Below, in pieces: positions 32,980-44,900 of a stretch of DNA of 64,000 nucleotides (positions are counted from its first letter, which is position 1; each line of letters begins with the position of its first letter). The position numbers and the translations under genes are program-made. This DNA comes from Astrothelium macrocarpum. Taxonomy: Eukaryota; Ascomycota; Dothideomycetes; Trypetheliales; Trypetheliaceae. Location: contig JAGEMR010000027.1 in NCBI GenBank assembly GCA_021030915.1, positions 271,007 to 335,006 on the forward strand. The letters are read 5' to 3'. A model generated the notes under the pieces. It searched no databases. It was not told the origin of the DNA and saw only the letters and a program-made list of their open reading frames with translations.

Positions 32980-35367
32980 ATGTACGCAAACCATCATGGC
33001 GCAGTGCCACCGCAACAAGCCCAGGCACACTCTCGCTCTGTAGCCCCCGAAACATTCCTGCTCGATCAGGATGCTCAACAGAGCCTGCCAGCAGATTCCG
33101 TCGTTGCGTTACAGCAAGTCGATAATTGTATGGATCCAATGTTTGGTACTCGCGTTTGCAACACGCGCTACTAACACTCATCAACCTGCAACAATGTCGC
33201 TGACTCATTATCTAGTGAAATATTTCCTCATTTCTGCTCCAGTTGATTGGCAGCAAGATCAATACATTCGCCGATTCCTACTCCCTACTGGCGAATACAT
33301 TTCTTGTGTGCTATGGTAAGTATCCTCTCTTGCAACTTGGCCCCCAAGCCTGCTGTGTTGTGTACCCCGCTCATACGCAGCCAGGAACAACCTCTTTCAT
33401 ATCTCAGGTACCGACATCGTGCGATGCCTTTCCTTTCGCTTCCAGGCGTTTGGTCGTCCTGTGAAGAATTCCAAGAAATTCGAAGAAGGTATATTTTCAG
33501 ACCTCCGTAATCTTAAATCGGGTACCGATGCCTCGCTCGAGGAACCCAAGAGCGCATTCCTTGACTTTTTGTACAAGAACAATTGTATCCGGACGCAGAA
33601 GAAACAAAAGGTTTTTTACTGGTACAGTGTTCCCCATGACCGGCTCTTCCTGGATGCCTTGGAACGTGACTTGAAGAGGGAGAAGATGGGCCAAGAAGCC
33701 ACGACTGTCGCTGTCAATGAGCCTGCCCTTTCGTTCGAGTTTGACTCGTCACAATCCCTATTTGAGCAACTCACAAAAGCTCAACAAACCAATTCATCGT
33801 CTTTCAACGCAAATGTCCAGAGCAACAACTTTTCTTCTCAATCCACTTCTCCTGTCATGCGCTCTATGGATTCCATGCCACCACCAATGGTCCCAAACTC
33901 GATGCCTCCAACTGTCCCAGAGGAACCTCTTACTCAAATGCCAAACTTTAGCTCGATGACTATGCCGGCTATGCCTAATGGTGTGGCCAAGAGTCGCGAA
34001 CAGTTTGGACAGCAATCGCTGCAGTTTGATCGCAATGGTGTCCCAATTTCGCAAGTGAGCCAGCGACACAGCTCCATGCCTGCATACATGGAATATTCGC
34101 CGGCCCCGTCATTCGTCTCATCGCACTATGAGGATTACAGTACTCGAGGATTGTCTTTCGAGCCTCTTACACCACCTCAGCAATCAATGCCTCTTTCCGC
34201 TGAACCAGCTTATATTGCGAACGAAGACACTGGTCTTTACACTGCTATTCCAGATGCTGGAATATCCAACAACTTCAATTCCATGATGCAGCTTCCTCCA
34301 TCAAATTTGGTTGGTCCGCAATTCTCGTCAATGACACGCACATTTCCTTCTACCAATGTCTACTCAGTCATTGAAGGCTCTCCCACATACAAGCAACGAA
34401 GGAGGCGTTCGTCCCTGTCCGCAGGAATTAGCGCTGCTGTAACAGCAACTGGTGGCAATCATCAAAGCCACAGGCCAAGTGATCTCCGTCGCTCCATGTC
34501 CAGCTCTGTCGTACCTGTCGCCGAAGCCGACGAGTCGGGAGACTCGCCGCCAAATCTCAACGGCGGCAACTTCAACATGGTATCCCAGCACAAGGAGATC
34601 CTAGATCTGTCAAGACATGGAACTCCACTAGCCAAGATTGAAGACAGCCCTATTCAGCAGACACTGTCTCTTGGTCACAACGACGATTTCAGTGCCTTGA
34701 CCAATGGCGATTTCACCGATTCTTCCCTACAGCACGGCTCTATTTCCCGCGCAGGAGCACCGGTCTTTCGACGTGCCCGAAGCGCCACAATGATGGAACT
34801 TGGGCCGTACCCACAAAAGTCTCACTCCTGCCCAATCCCTACTTGTGGTCGACTCTTCAAGAGGTTAGAGCATCTTAAGCGGTAAGTCATTCTAGCAAAT
34901 CACATTCCCTGTAGCATCGTGGGCGGCTATTGACTTGGTTCGGCGCTTACAGACACGTGCGTACCCATACACAAGAGCGACCATACGTTTGCTCTCTGTG
35001 CAACAAAGCGTTCTCTCGCTCTGACAACCTCGCTCAGTAAGCCATACCCTCGTCCTTGCAATCTTGTTTCCACCGTCGCCTTGTTTCATATTTATGAATG
35101 TTTGACTAACATGCACTCTGCAGACACAAACGCACACACGAAGCGAACAAAGATGGCGAGCCGCTCTCAAGCTTCAGCGAGGAAGATCTTGAGGGTGATG
35201 ACGATCAGCTCGGTTCATTGGAGGAGGAATCGCCTCAGTCTGACCAAGGTCTTCTCTCTGCCGGCATGGGTCTTCAGACTACCCTTGGCGACATGTCCCA
35301 TTCGCTCGGGGCGCTTGATAGCGCCGGCCTCACTGGTTCACACATGATTGCAGCACAAAACTTCTGA
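32980..35367 (+). CDS. STE12: Ste12/SteA transcription factor (STE domain plus two C2H2 fingers)
   Basis: Five exons: 32980-33127, 33216-33315, 33385-34881, 34953-35036 and 35124-35367; 690 residues. Residues about 50-165 are the STE DNA-binding domain, rebuilt across two introns: LKYFLISAPVDWQ, LPTGEYISCVLWNNLFHISGTD, RCLSFRFQAFGRPVKN, FLDFLYKNNCIRTQKKQKVF. A long Ser/Gln/Pro-rich region follows. Near residues 564-615 are two C2H2 fingers (CPIPTCGRLFKRLEHLKRHVRTH and CSLCNKAFSRSDNLAQHKRTH motifs, split by introns), then an acidic tail. This finger-bearing form is the filamentous-fungal type; it acts below the Fus3/Kss1-type MAP kinase in mating, development and, in pathogens, host penetration. 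Exon 4 (84 nt) is bounded by equal phases, so skipping it keeps frame while fusing the two fingers. Confidence 0.95.
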
Positions 35368-37615
35368 TGCGCCCGTGGTTGCCTGGATTGTTTCGCTATC
35401 ACAAAACTTGCATATGCATTATCGCGTCGTGGTGATTGAGCACACGCGCATACATTGCCTGTCAAAGCACCTTCGCATCGAATGCCGATAGGTGTTCATT
35501 GATGCACCCTATGACTGCACATCACATCTGAAGGAGCTCCAACACATGTTTCTGGGAACGAATGGATGCAACAAACCTGCAATTGGCTGTTTTCTTTTGA
35601 CGACTGGAATGAGTCGATGTTTCACCTGTTTGTGGTATTTTGCCTTTCTTCTCATGTCTTTAATACCACAATAGGTTTCTTATGTTACGGGTGGCTTGGG
35701 CGGAAGACTGTTTTACACTGTACATTTGCTTTTCCTATGTTCTGATATCTCTGAGAATCTGTCTTGCATGGGAAGGCATTCTGTCACCTCAATGGTTATA
35801 GTTGTGCCGACCCTACAGTTGCTCACCTATGGGTATACTGATACCCATCTAGGCTAGCAGTCAGGATTCATGGGATGGATAGGACTGGATAGGATATCTG
35901 ATCCTTACCCTTTGCGATTTGGCTGGGCTGTATGTACTCATAGACTTGGGCAAGCTTCTTTGTTGCCTTATCATGGAAATTTGTTTTTTCATTACATCTC
36001 AAAACCCATGTCTTAAACAAGCTCAAACAATCCCATCACATCCCAGCTTCCAACGTAACCAATCTCTTACGAGGAATATTATCACATTGCATCCTTATCC
36101 TCCGATCAGGGCACCCAAAATCATGAAACGCGGCAGCAATAGAGAATTAGGTAGGTCAGTAAAATCATGAAACGCGGAGTCTTTGATCTTAAAATCATGG
36201 CCTAATCGAACCCTCGCAGCGTTCCCCCTTTCGCATCCTGAAACCTTTTCCCCCTGGTCAACCCTCGCCAGAGACATACGATATAGCTTGCACGTGTAGA
36301 CGAGGTAGAAAAGCTACCTGATACATTGCAACAATGCCCGAGCTTTCCCCGTGCATCGACCCCGAATGCAACCTCCCCGAACTAGAAGGACAAGGCTAAA
36401 CTTGCGAATTGCCCCAGAGTCAAAGCGGTGAACGTTTAGTACCAGTGCTCACCCCGTATATCATTGTTGGTGGCACGTGGGAATTAGGATTAAGCTTAAG
36501 GTTCCAGGCTCCCGTTGAGCTGAAATGGCACAGTCATACAGTGTAAGTTGAGGCTTTTTTTGGTGAGCTGATGATCAATGGTGGACCATCTTTTGCTAAG
36601 AGTTGGTGGCATGTGGAAGTTGGATAAAGTGTTTTGCGTAGCTGGGGCGGTGGGGATACTGGGGGCCGATAAACGAGAGGTTAAGGGCGGTGTAGCAGTA
36701 GGTACGCTAGCCACTGACGCAAAAAGAAGTGATGAAACAGGAATCAAGGCTCCTGGTTCGTTGTGATTTGTGCCCTTTGGGCAAGAATCTTCGAAAAGCA
36801 TGCTGCGGCTAAAGCGGTATGACGGTTTCACGAGCCGATAGTTGCTCGTTTAGGGGATGATATGGCTGTGCAGTGGATGATCTGCAGAGTCTAACTTGGT
36901 AAGTTTGATTGTTTTGCTTTTTTTTCCTCTCTTACTTTTTCCACGGAAGCAAAACCAGTAACCAAAGGTTCCACTAAAGTGACTTGTTTTTAATCGCCAG
37001 TCATCGGAGATCCGATTGATAAGAAGCAAGTGAGGTCGTACTAAACTAGAATGCTACTATATCAGGTTGATTTTAAAAGGCGACACGATTACGGACGGGT
37101 CTACGAGTCACGAGAAAAAGATACAGCTCCATTGTGCACTCGGCCCCATCAACAACTGCTTGCTTTGGACGTGGCTGTATACGATACTCCTCTAGTCATC
37201 AGCGCAGCTTAGCATGCCCTAATTACAGACCAGAATATCTGAATGAGTCGATGCTCCGACGACGATTCGCAAGAGACAAAACTAAGCGCTCTTAACGCGG
37301 ATCATGATCTACCTGAGTATCTGCAGCGCAACCTGGGCACAAACCCTGAAGACGGTGATGGGCCGAGTAACACCCACGCTGCATGACGGACGTAGGAAGT
37401 TCGCTCTTGAGTTTGCTCCGAAGAGATTATGACTCTACCTGCATGCTAGAATATGCAACATCGTAACGACTTGCAGACGAAATATACTTATTCGCGGTAT
37501 AAAGTATCGAATCCGGGAACTTCTCGTACTTCTCGTGACCAGCATAGGCGAATTCACTCAAGGCCATTGATACTATCTTGAATGATATCGTATCATGTAG
37601 ACCTGTCGCATCTAT
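35368..37615. other. Intergenic, 2.2 kb
   Basis: Between STE12 and the minus-strand epimerase-like gene, thus convergent. No gene recognised. It contains a 17-base direct repeat at 36117-36133 and 36161-36177. Short frames near 36500-36830 on both strands look random. Confidence 0.55.
36117..36177. repeat. 17-base direct repeat AAAATCATGAAACGCGG
   Basis: Two identical copies, at 36117-36133 and 36161-36177, 44 bases apart. Each contains ATGAAACG, one base from the Ste12 pheromone response element TGAAACA, but two copies are too few to argue function. Confidence 0.75.
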
Positions 37616-38813
37616 CTATCTACATAGCGAAAGATCGGTCTCCAAAGTATCCCACAGGCTTGGCGCACTGGGTTCGTATCCCAACACTTTCTTGGCTCTA
37701 TCAGCCCGCGTACGCGAGTTGGCACCAAACATGTATGTTGCGATATGAGGGATACCCCAACTACTCATCAAGCCATCAACTTCCTCGAATGATAACTGCT
37801 TCACTTCAGCCGATTGGATCTCGTTGAGTTTGTAAAGAGCCTGGGCTGTAGCTCCAGCAATGTCGATTTGGGATGCTTCTTGAGAAGCGGCGAAATAGTA
37901 ACCCTGATAAGAGAGTGAGTTGGTTAGCTTCCATTTTCGTTCAGCGAGTCTTGGAAGTTACCTCTATCCCCCAATCTGCTTTTCCTCCACCTGCGACTGC
38001 TGCTTCGACCAACTTGAGGTATACGGCCATGAGATCATCAATGTGCACCCAAGATCGTGTGTTGGTTCCTTCGCCCGCATAAAACGGCAGGCCTGCTTGC
38101 TTAATCTCTTTGAAATATGCTGGAAAATATACACTGGCTTTACGTCCAGGACCCGTGCCAGGACCGTAAATGTCTGGCGGACAAACTATGGCGGTCTTCA
38201 ATTTGTTGCCATGCTTAATGGCGGCATCTAAGATAATCTTGTCCACGTTACGGTGCAGTGCTTGGTCTGGGAGAGAAGTGATTTCGTCGAGGTTCTCGAC
38301 ATCAGACCAGACTTTGGGATTCAAGCGTCCAATATAGTCTGGCTTTTGCCAATCCGCTACAATGCCAGTACCTCCTAGGTGTATGAGAAATGAAGTTTGA
38401 TCACGCTTCAATAGACCTGCGATCAGTGCTTTGATACTCGGTTCGTGGTCAGAGTTTCCGCTATCTGCAATTTCCAAGTTAAATTGTCTAAGACTTTATC
38501 TCGATCTTGGAAGACATACGCACTACGACATCAGCCTTGGATGCCGCATCCGATATGGTCTCAAAACTGTCATAGTCTCCCTTCACAATATTGACTTTGG
38601 GATAAAGAGATGTAAAATCGGAGGGCACATTGCGGAGGAGCACGGTGATTTCATATTCAGGATGCTTGGTCGCGATTGTATTCAATACCGATCCACCAAT
38701 ATAACCAGTAGTCCCGGTTCTGTTTGGATTGTTATTTCTTTGGCTATCATAGTGGGAGGAATTGGGCAAGAGAAAAGGTTAGCTGCGACCTACAGAAACA
38801 ATCTTGGTGCCAT
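37616..38813 (-). CDS. Atypical/extended SDR, NAD-dependent epimerase-like
   Basis: Four exons on the minus strand: 38813-38794 (20 nt), 38719-38520, 38464-37962 and 37903-37616; 336 residues. The N-terminus is MAPRLFLTGTTGYIGG, with the nucleotide-binding GxxGxxG split by the first intron. ADVVVHSGNSDHE follows at the second junction. Downstream are LIHLGGTGI, WSDVENLDEI, AIVCPPDIYGPGTGPGRK and WVHIDDLMAVYLKLVE. These are typical of fungal NAD(P)-binding proteins related to nucleoside-diphosphate-sugar epimerases and NmrA-like proteins. The usual YxxxK pair is not evident, so it may be a reductase of unusual type or a redox sensor rather than an epimerase. Substrate unknown. Complete, with convincing splice borders. 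Confidence 0.8.
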
Positions 38814-39464
38814 TTTTAGGAATGATTCTTTGGAGGTGAATGAAGTTCAACATTAATAGTACTTCATTTGATTTTTCTGGCCTCTCAAATGCTTAAATGC
38901 TATAAACCTACGGATGATTTGTAAAATAAAGAACGTAAGTAAATTGGATGGATTAGTAACTGAGCGTGGATACCACAACGTCATGATCAAGATAGTGATG
39001 ATACTAACTTAGTAGAGCAGATTCAGTGTCAATTCGTCTGTGCTCTGGCTTTTCGCAAAGGCCGTACCTTGGATTTGAAGGCGGATTTACATGAACTTTT
39101 CTCAGCACAATGCAATGGCCAATCCAATGCAAGACGCAAAAAGAAAATATTATGTGCGGTGTAGTAAGCATGATAAACTGATGCTCATGTCAGATCAAAT
39201 TCCTATTTAGGCGGTCAACCAATTGGGGGAAGGCAAAAGTCATCATCCCCGCATATTTGGGGAAATGCTTTGAGTGCCGGAGTTGTAATTCATCGGAAAC
39301 CGGCCTAGTGAGACGAGACATGGCTGGCTAGCATCTTCTGCCCACCAGCTTCCGACCGCTCTATCCTTCCCACTCAGCTTTCTCTGCTCCCAGTTGTCTT
39401 TTATCTCACCGTACAACTCGAAAACACCTCAGAATACACTCAGACTTTTTCCTGAACATTAACC
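38814..39464. promoter_or_regulatory. HEM1 promoter with three CCAAT boxes
   Basis: Divergent upstream region of the epimerase-like gene and HEM1. CCAAT occurs at 39119-39123, 39124-39128 and 39219-39223, the last overlapping a reverse CCAAT at 39222-39226. In fungi the CCAAT-binding Hap complex, with HapX in filamentous species, controls haem biosynthesis. The sites are seen; their use is inferred. Confidence 0.5.
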
Positions 39465-41386
39465 ATGGAGGCAATGCTTCGACAATCCCGGGCTATGTGC
39501 CCGTTTTTGAAGAAGTCTTCGCCCGCCACTCTACGTGCTTTGTCGACGAGCACCACCACCCAGCATGCCTCTCCTGGTGGCGGTTCCATGTCGAACCTCC
39601 AAGTCCTCGCTCGTCGATGCCCGGTCATGGGCAAGGCTCTCGCCGTGCAAAGCGCTCGTAATGGATATACCAATTTTGCTAATGCGGCCTACAATGGTAT
39701 GAGAAGTTACCATGGTAAAACCGGAAGAGCCAACTTGCATACGACCCGTCCTCAAGATGCTCAGACTGTTGGTGTTGGTGTGATGCGTCCGGAACAAGGT
39801 ATGCCGATGGACCGTGAAGATACAAGTTACACCTGCGTACTGCGAGGCTAACATCCGAATGCGTAGTTCCCTTGGGTCACCTCAAGCTTAATGTCAACCA
39901 AGCTCCTCAAGGCACCTCTGGCCCACCACCGGAACGTCCAGTCTCCAAATTTGACTATGACAAGTTCTACCAGACTGAGCTTGACAAGAAGCACAAAGAC
40001 AAGACCTACCGTTACTTTAACAACATCAACCGTCTGGCAGGGGAATTCCCCCGTGCCCACATGTCGGATGTTGATCAACGTGTTACTGTTTGGTGCTCTA
40101 ATGACTATTTGGGCATGGGTAGGAACCCACATGTTTTGAAGACAATGCACGAAACACTTGACAAGTACGGAGCTGGCGCCGGGGGAACGCGCAACATTTC
40201 CGGCCACAATCAACATGCAGTCGCTTTGGAAGGGACTCTTGCCAAGCTGCATGCTAAAGAAGCGGCTTTGGTCTTCACCTCTTGCTACGTTGCCAATGAT
40301 GCTACTTTGGCAACTTTGGGTAGTAAATTCCCTGATTGCGTTATCCTGTCTGATAGCATGAATCATGCTTCCATGATTCAAGGTATTCGTCATTCTGGTG
40401 CCAAAAAGATGGTTTTCAAACACAACGACATGGAGGATTTGGAGATGAAGCTTGCTTCTCTTCCGTCGGAGGTGCCCAAGATTATTGCTTTTGAAAGTGT
40501 CTACAGCATGTGCGGCTCTATTGCACCTATTGAAGAAATTTGCGATCTTGCGGACAAGTACGGCGCGCTCACTTTTCTCGATGAAGTTCACGCCGTTGGC
40601 ATGTACGGACCTCATGGCGCTGGCGTGGCAGAACATGTCGACTTTGAAGCACACCGCGCAGGACGTCCCGAAGGCACGGTAATGGACCGCGTGGATATCA
40701 TTACAGGCACCCTTGGCAAAGCGTACGGATGTATTGGAGGCTACATTGCGGGTTCAGCAAAGATGGTTGATACCATTCGCTCCCTGGCTCCCGGCTTCAT
40801 CTTTACTACGTCACTCCCGCCTGCTACCATGGCTGGTGCCAAGACTGCAATTGAGTATCAGATGGCTTATCAAGGCGACCGAGTCCTCCAACAGCTTCAC
40901 ACTCGCGCTGTGAAAGATGCGTTGAACGAGCGTGATATTCCAGTCATGCCAAACCCAAGCCATATTGTGCCCGTTCTGGTTGGAAATGCGGAGGTGGCCA
41001 AGCAAGCCAGTGACATGCTGCTTGAAGAATGGGGCATTTACGTGCAAGCTATCAACTATCCTACTGTTCCGAGAGGTGAGGAACGTTTGCGCTTCACTCC
41101 AACACCTGGACACACCGGCGAATATCGTGATCATCTTGTCGAAGCAGTTGACAGTGTTTGGAACAAGCTAGGTATCAAGCGCACAAGTGAATGGGCTGCG
41201 CAAGGTGGTTTTGTTGGAGTTGGTGTAGAAGGCAAGGAAGAAGAGCCTCCCCTTTGGAATGATGAGCAGCTTGGTGTCAAGGATGTGGCGAGAGAGATGA
41301 AAGCTGGAAAAGGAGCAGAGAACGTTTTGGAAAGCGTTCTAGAGCAGGAGAGACGAGCGCTTAATGCAGTCGGAGCGGCTGCTTGA
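39465..41386 (+). CDS. HEM1: HEM1, mitochondrial 5-aminolevulinate synthase
   Basis: Two exons: 39465-39798 and 39867-41386; 617 residues. The N-terminal 100 or so residues are basic and hydroxylated, a mitochondrial targeting sequence, and contain two Cys-Pro haem-regulatory motifs (AMCPF and RRCPVMG). The alpha-oxoamine synthase fold follows: NDYLGMG, GAGAGGTRNISG, ALVFTSCYVANDATL, DSMNHASMIQGIR, LDEVHAVGMYG, and the PLP lysine in TGTLGKAYG (about residue 394), then FTTSLPP and the C-terminal domain with INYPTVPRGEERLR. It makes 5-aminolevulinate from glycine and succinyl-CoA, the first step of haem synthesis. The intron (GTATGC..CGTAG) lies right after the targeting region. Haem feedback through the CP motifs is known for related enzymes and is likely here. 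Confidence 0.97.
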
Positions 41387-41906
41387 AAAGTTGCATACAA
41401 TCTGTCTTGATCTACGAATGGATAGTCACACAATATTTAAGAATGAAGTGATGGTGATATCGAGCTCTTATTGTATTAGTGCCGCATCGTGATCGCGATC
41501 GTAATCTATTAGCGCGGAAAAACGGGCAAGTCAAGTGGTGTGGAGAGTGATGTGTGTTTGTAATGTGTGAGCAAAAACCTGGTGCGAGAATAAATTTGTT
41601 ACCGGTTCGGGTTAGTGGGTGGTAGGGGACGGGCAGTATGATCAAACGGCTGCACTCAAAGCTTCACGTTGCTTGCCTTGCTCAACATGGCCCCTCCGCC
41701 CTGCTTCCTCTTCCTTGGCATTCGTACTCCTTTGTGCTGACTGATTGCTGCCTTCAAGGTACATGTAAATCAGCTCAGCAATTCTCTTTTCTTACCGCTG
41801 TCCCACCGGACACATTAATCACCACCCTTTACCTGTGCGCATTTCACGCGCAGCTTTCAAAGAACTTTCCTACCGCCACTAGTATTCGTTGTCCCTCAGA
41901 TACGCA
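41387..41906. other. Intergenic, THO2 promoter side
   Basis: 520 bases between HEM1 and THO2, both plus strand. Contains the HEM1 3' end and a pyrimidine-rich THO2 leader (41680-41900). An open frame that overlaps the THO2 start in another phase is a shadow. Confidence 0.55.
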
Positions 41907-44900
41907 ATGGCGCCGAACAACCAGAAGAGGAAGAGGGACTCTACCTTTGCAGAAGATGGCAGCGAGGCTTCAAACAGACCATCTCCGCATCGCCCGCAGC
42001 ATTTGGCCCACGCTCACCATAATCAGTACAATAACCATAATGCGCGCGGAGGTAGGAGGAACAGCCGTCAGATCAGAGGAGGCGGACATATGCCTGCGAG
42101 TCCAGTGTCAGCATCTTCTAATAACCAGTTTACCCAATCCCAAAATACTCCTACAAATCCTTCCACAGCCATGTCACCTCCACCACTACCTTCACCCACT
42201 CCACGCGTCACATCCACCTCAAAACCAGAGCGCTCGGCCCCGGCCCAAACTGGATCTACTTCCACTCCTACCGTCACCGTGTCTCCGAAATCGAACCCTC
42301 TCCCTTACAACTATCAGCATCTTAGTGACCACCGACGCAAAGAATGGACTTCTTCAGGCCGCGCAGCAGCAGTACAAGAAGCATGTCAAGCAAGAGATGC
42401 CGGAGATACTATGGATCTTAGTACAATATTTCAAGAACTTGTCAGGGCTGGTTTAGATGGTCTTTTGGATCCTACTGACATCGGCAAAACTGTTCAAGAA
42501 ATCGTTGGAGATGTGACGTCCGAGTCCAACAGCACAGCCATTCTGTTCCTTGATTGTGTTGCGATCATGACAGAAGATGATGTGAAGCAACCAAATTTGC
42601 CAACTCTCATGTTTGCAACTGGCATTTCCCCGAATCTTATGCGGATGAGGCTCGACTCGTCTTTGCTCGTAGCACTAGCTCTCGTGCGTGCATCATTCCC
42701 AAGCCAACAAGTGCGAACCCAAACCGGCATCTATTACAAGCAAGGCAACTACAATCTTCTCCGCGAAGAATCAGAAGGATACGCAAAACTCATGAACGAA
42801 TACTTTACCACGGTCTTTTCAGCTCCTCCCACCGCTGAACTTGTACATGATACCTTTACGAAGGTCCTGGGCATGATTGGAGCCTTTGATCTGGATGTTG
42901 GTCGTGTTCTAGATGTGACGCTCGACGTCTTTGCCAATCTTCTCGTTAAGCATTATCGATTTTTCATCAAATTCCTCGTCGCAAGCTCTTGGTGGCCGAA
43001 CAACAAAAGCTTTGATGGAATTAAAACACCCGACTACCCTTATAGCAACCTACCACTCTGGGCTTTGCCCGATTCATCTTCCTATTCTCTGACCCAAACA
43101 GACCGAGAGAGACTTGAAGTGGAACGGAAAGACCGTGATGTAAAATTCTGGGATCGAGTACGTGAGATTGGTGTTGGTGCCTTTTTCGAGCTTGGTGGAC
43201 GTGAAGTGGTCATGAGTGAAGAAGAAGCCGCTCAGCTCCAGACTCAGCTCGAAAACGAAATCAAAGAGTTTGAAGAAGACCAGAAGCGTGCTTCAGAGGA
43301 GGCCGCAGCACGAGGGAGGAAGGTACAAATGAAGGAAACACCTCGAAATTTTTCCAGGGAATGGATTGCTGGAACCCGAACCATTCCGCCACGAGGAAAT
43401 TTCGAAGCTGCTCAGTTGCTCGGCTTCAAGCTTCGCTTCTATTCCTCCGAAGCTCGAGATCCTGAAGATACGTTTCCGGAAAACCTCATTCATCTTGCTG
43501 CCTTGCTCATCAAAATTGGTTTCATATCCCTCAAAGATCTCTATCCTCACCTATTCCCGCTCGACTCGGCAATGGATGCTGTTCGAGAGACCAGGATGAA
43601 AGAAAAGGCTGAGCGGATCAGGGCGAGCGCTGGTACTACTGAGAATGAACTCACTCGTGCAGCACCTTTGCCCGATGATGAACCTCCTTCTACTGCTGCT
43701 TCCCGGTTGCGAACCGCAGAATCCAGATCGACACCAAAATCCAGTGGAGCTCAAAGCCCTATCAAAGTCGAAGAAGAGCCTAAAAAGCCTGAGCTTCCAG
43801 AGCCAGCTGATCAGAAAGTGCTACTGTTGAAGAGCTTGCTTGCCATAGGTGCCATTCCCGAATCACTCTACATCCTGGGAAGATTTCCATGGCTCATTGA
43901 CGCCTATCCTGATGTTCTCACGCACGTTCATCGCATCCTTGATCACTCTCTCAGTAAACTTTACGAAGACACAAAACCATACAGCAGCCGTGCAAGTCTT
44001 CGACAGTCGCAAGATATTGTTGTCGACCCCATGGGTGCATCCACTGGCGAACTCAAAACAACAGAGTTGTCCAAACGTCGATTAGTCCGATGGGCTAAGC
44101 TCGACAAGATTGATAGTGGCGAGATAGACTACCGCTACTACTGGGAGCATTGGACAGATGACGTACCCATTTGCCAAACCATCGATGACTTTTTCACCCT
44201 CTGCTCGACATTCATGAACTTTTCTGGCGTTAGAATCGGCCAGGATTCCGCATTATACGTAAAGATCCTGCGAGTAGCGACCAAAAACCTAAATGAGGAT
44301 ACTTCGACCCAAAATCGCGCACGATGGCAAAACCTCATAAAGCGACTTTTACTTCCCGCTCTTAGTTTTATTAGAGGCAACGCAGCTATTGTCATGGAGT
44401 TTTGGGGAATTCTGAAGCACTTTCCTCTGACCGTCAGATTCAACATGTACTCCGAGTGGTTTCAAGGGGCAACTTCACGAATTGAAATCATACAAGAAGT
44501 CTTTAGCGAAATCAAGCTCAGGACGATAAGGAACATGAAATCTATGAGTAAGAAGTACGAGGTTCTCCGAGCGGGATCTTTGGCTGCCCCCTCTCATGGA
44601 TGTCCCAATGTTCTTTTTCAAGTCGCCTTTAGAGAAATGGAATCTTATGAGCCGTCGACCTCTGGTGTTGTGCTATCTGGAGAGCATTATACCGAACTTG
44701 GTCACGATGTCCTTATCTGGTCACTTTTGAATACCATTGGCAGTGGAACGCGAAGTCGAGTTCAGGCCGATGGAACGCTTACGCCCGGCTGGTTGAGAAT
44801 TATCTCATCGTTCACCGGACAGTTTTTCACGAGCTATCCCGACATGAATATTACTCCAGTCTTGCAATACATTACTCATCAGCTTCGACGTGGTCAAGTG

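Noticed and set aside
37660..37700. GGGTTCGTATCCC, like a tRNA T-arm
   Set aside because: It lies within the coding sequence of the epimerase-like gene and no matching acceptor, D or anticodon arm surrounds it.
39848..40654. 268-codon minus-strand frame opposite HEM1
   Set aside because: Pure shadow of the conserved HEM1 coding sequence.
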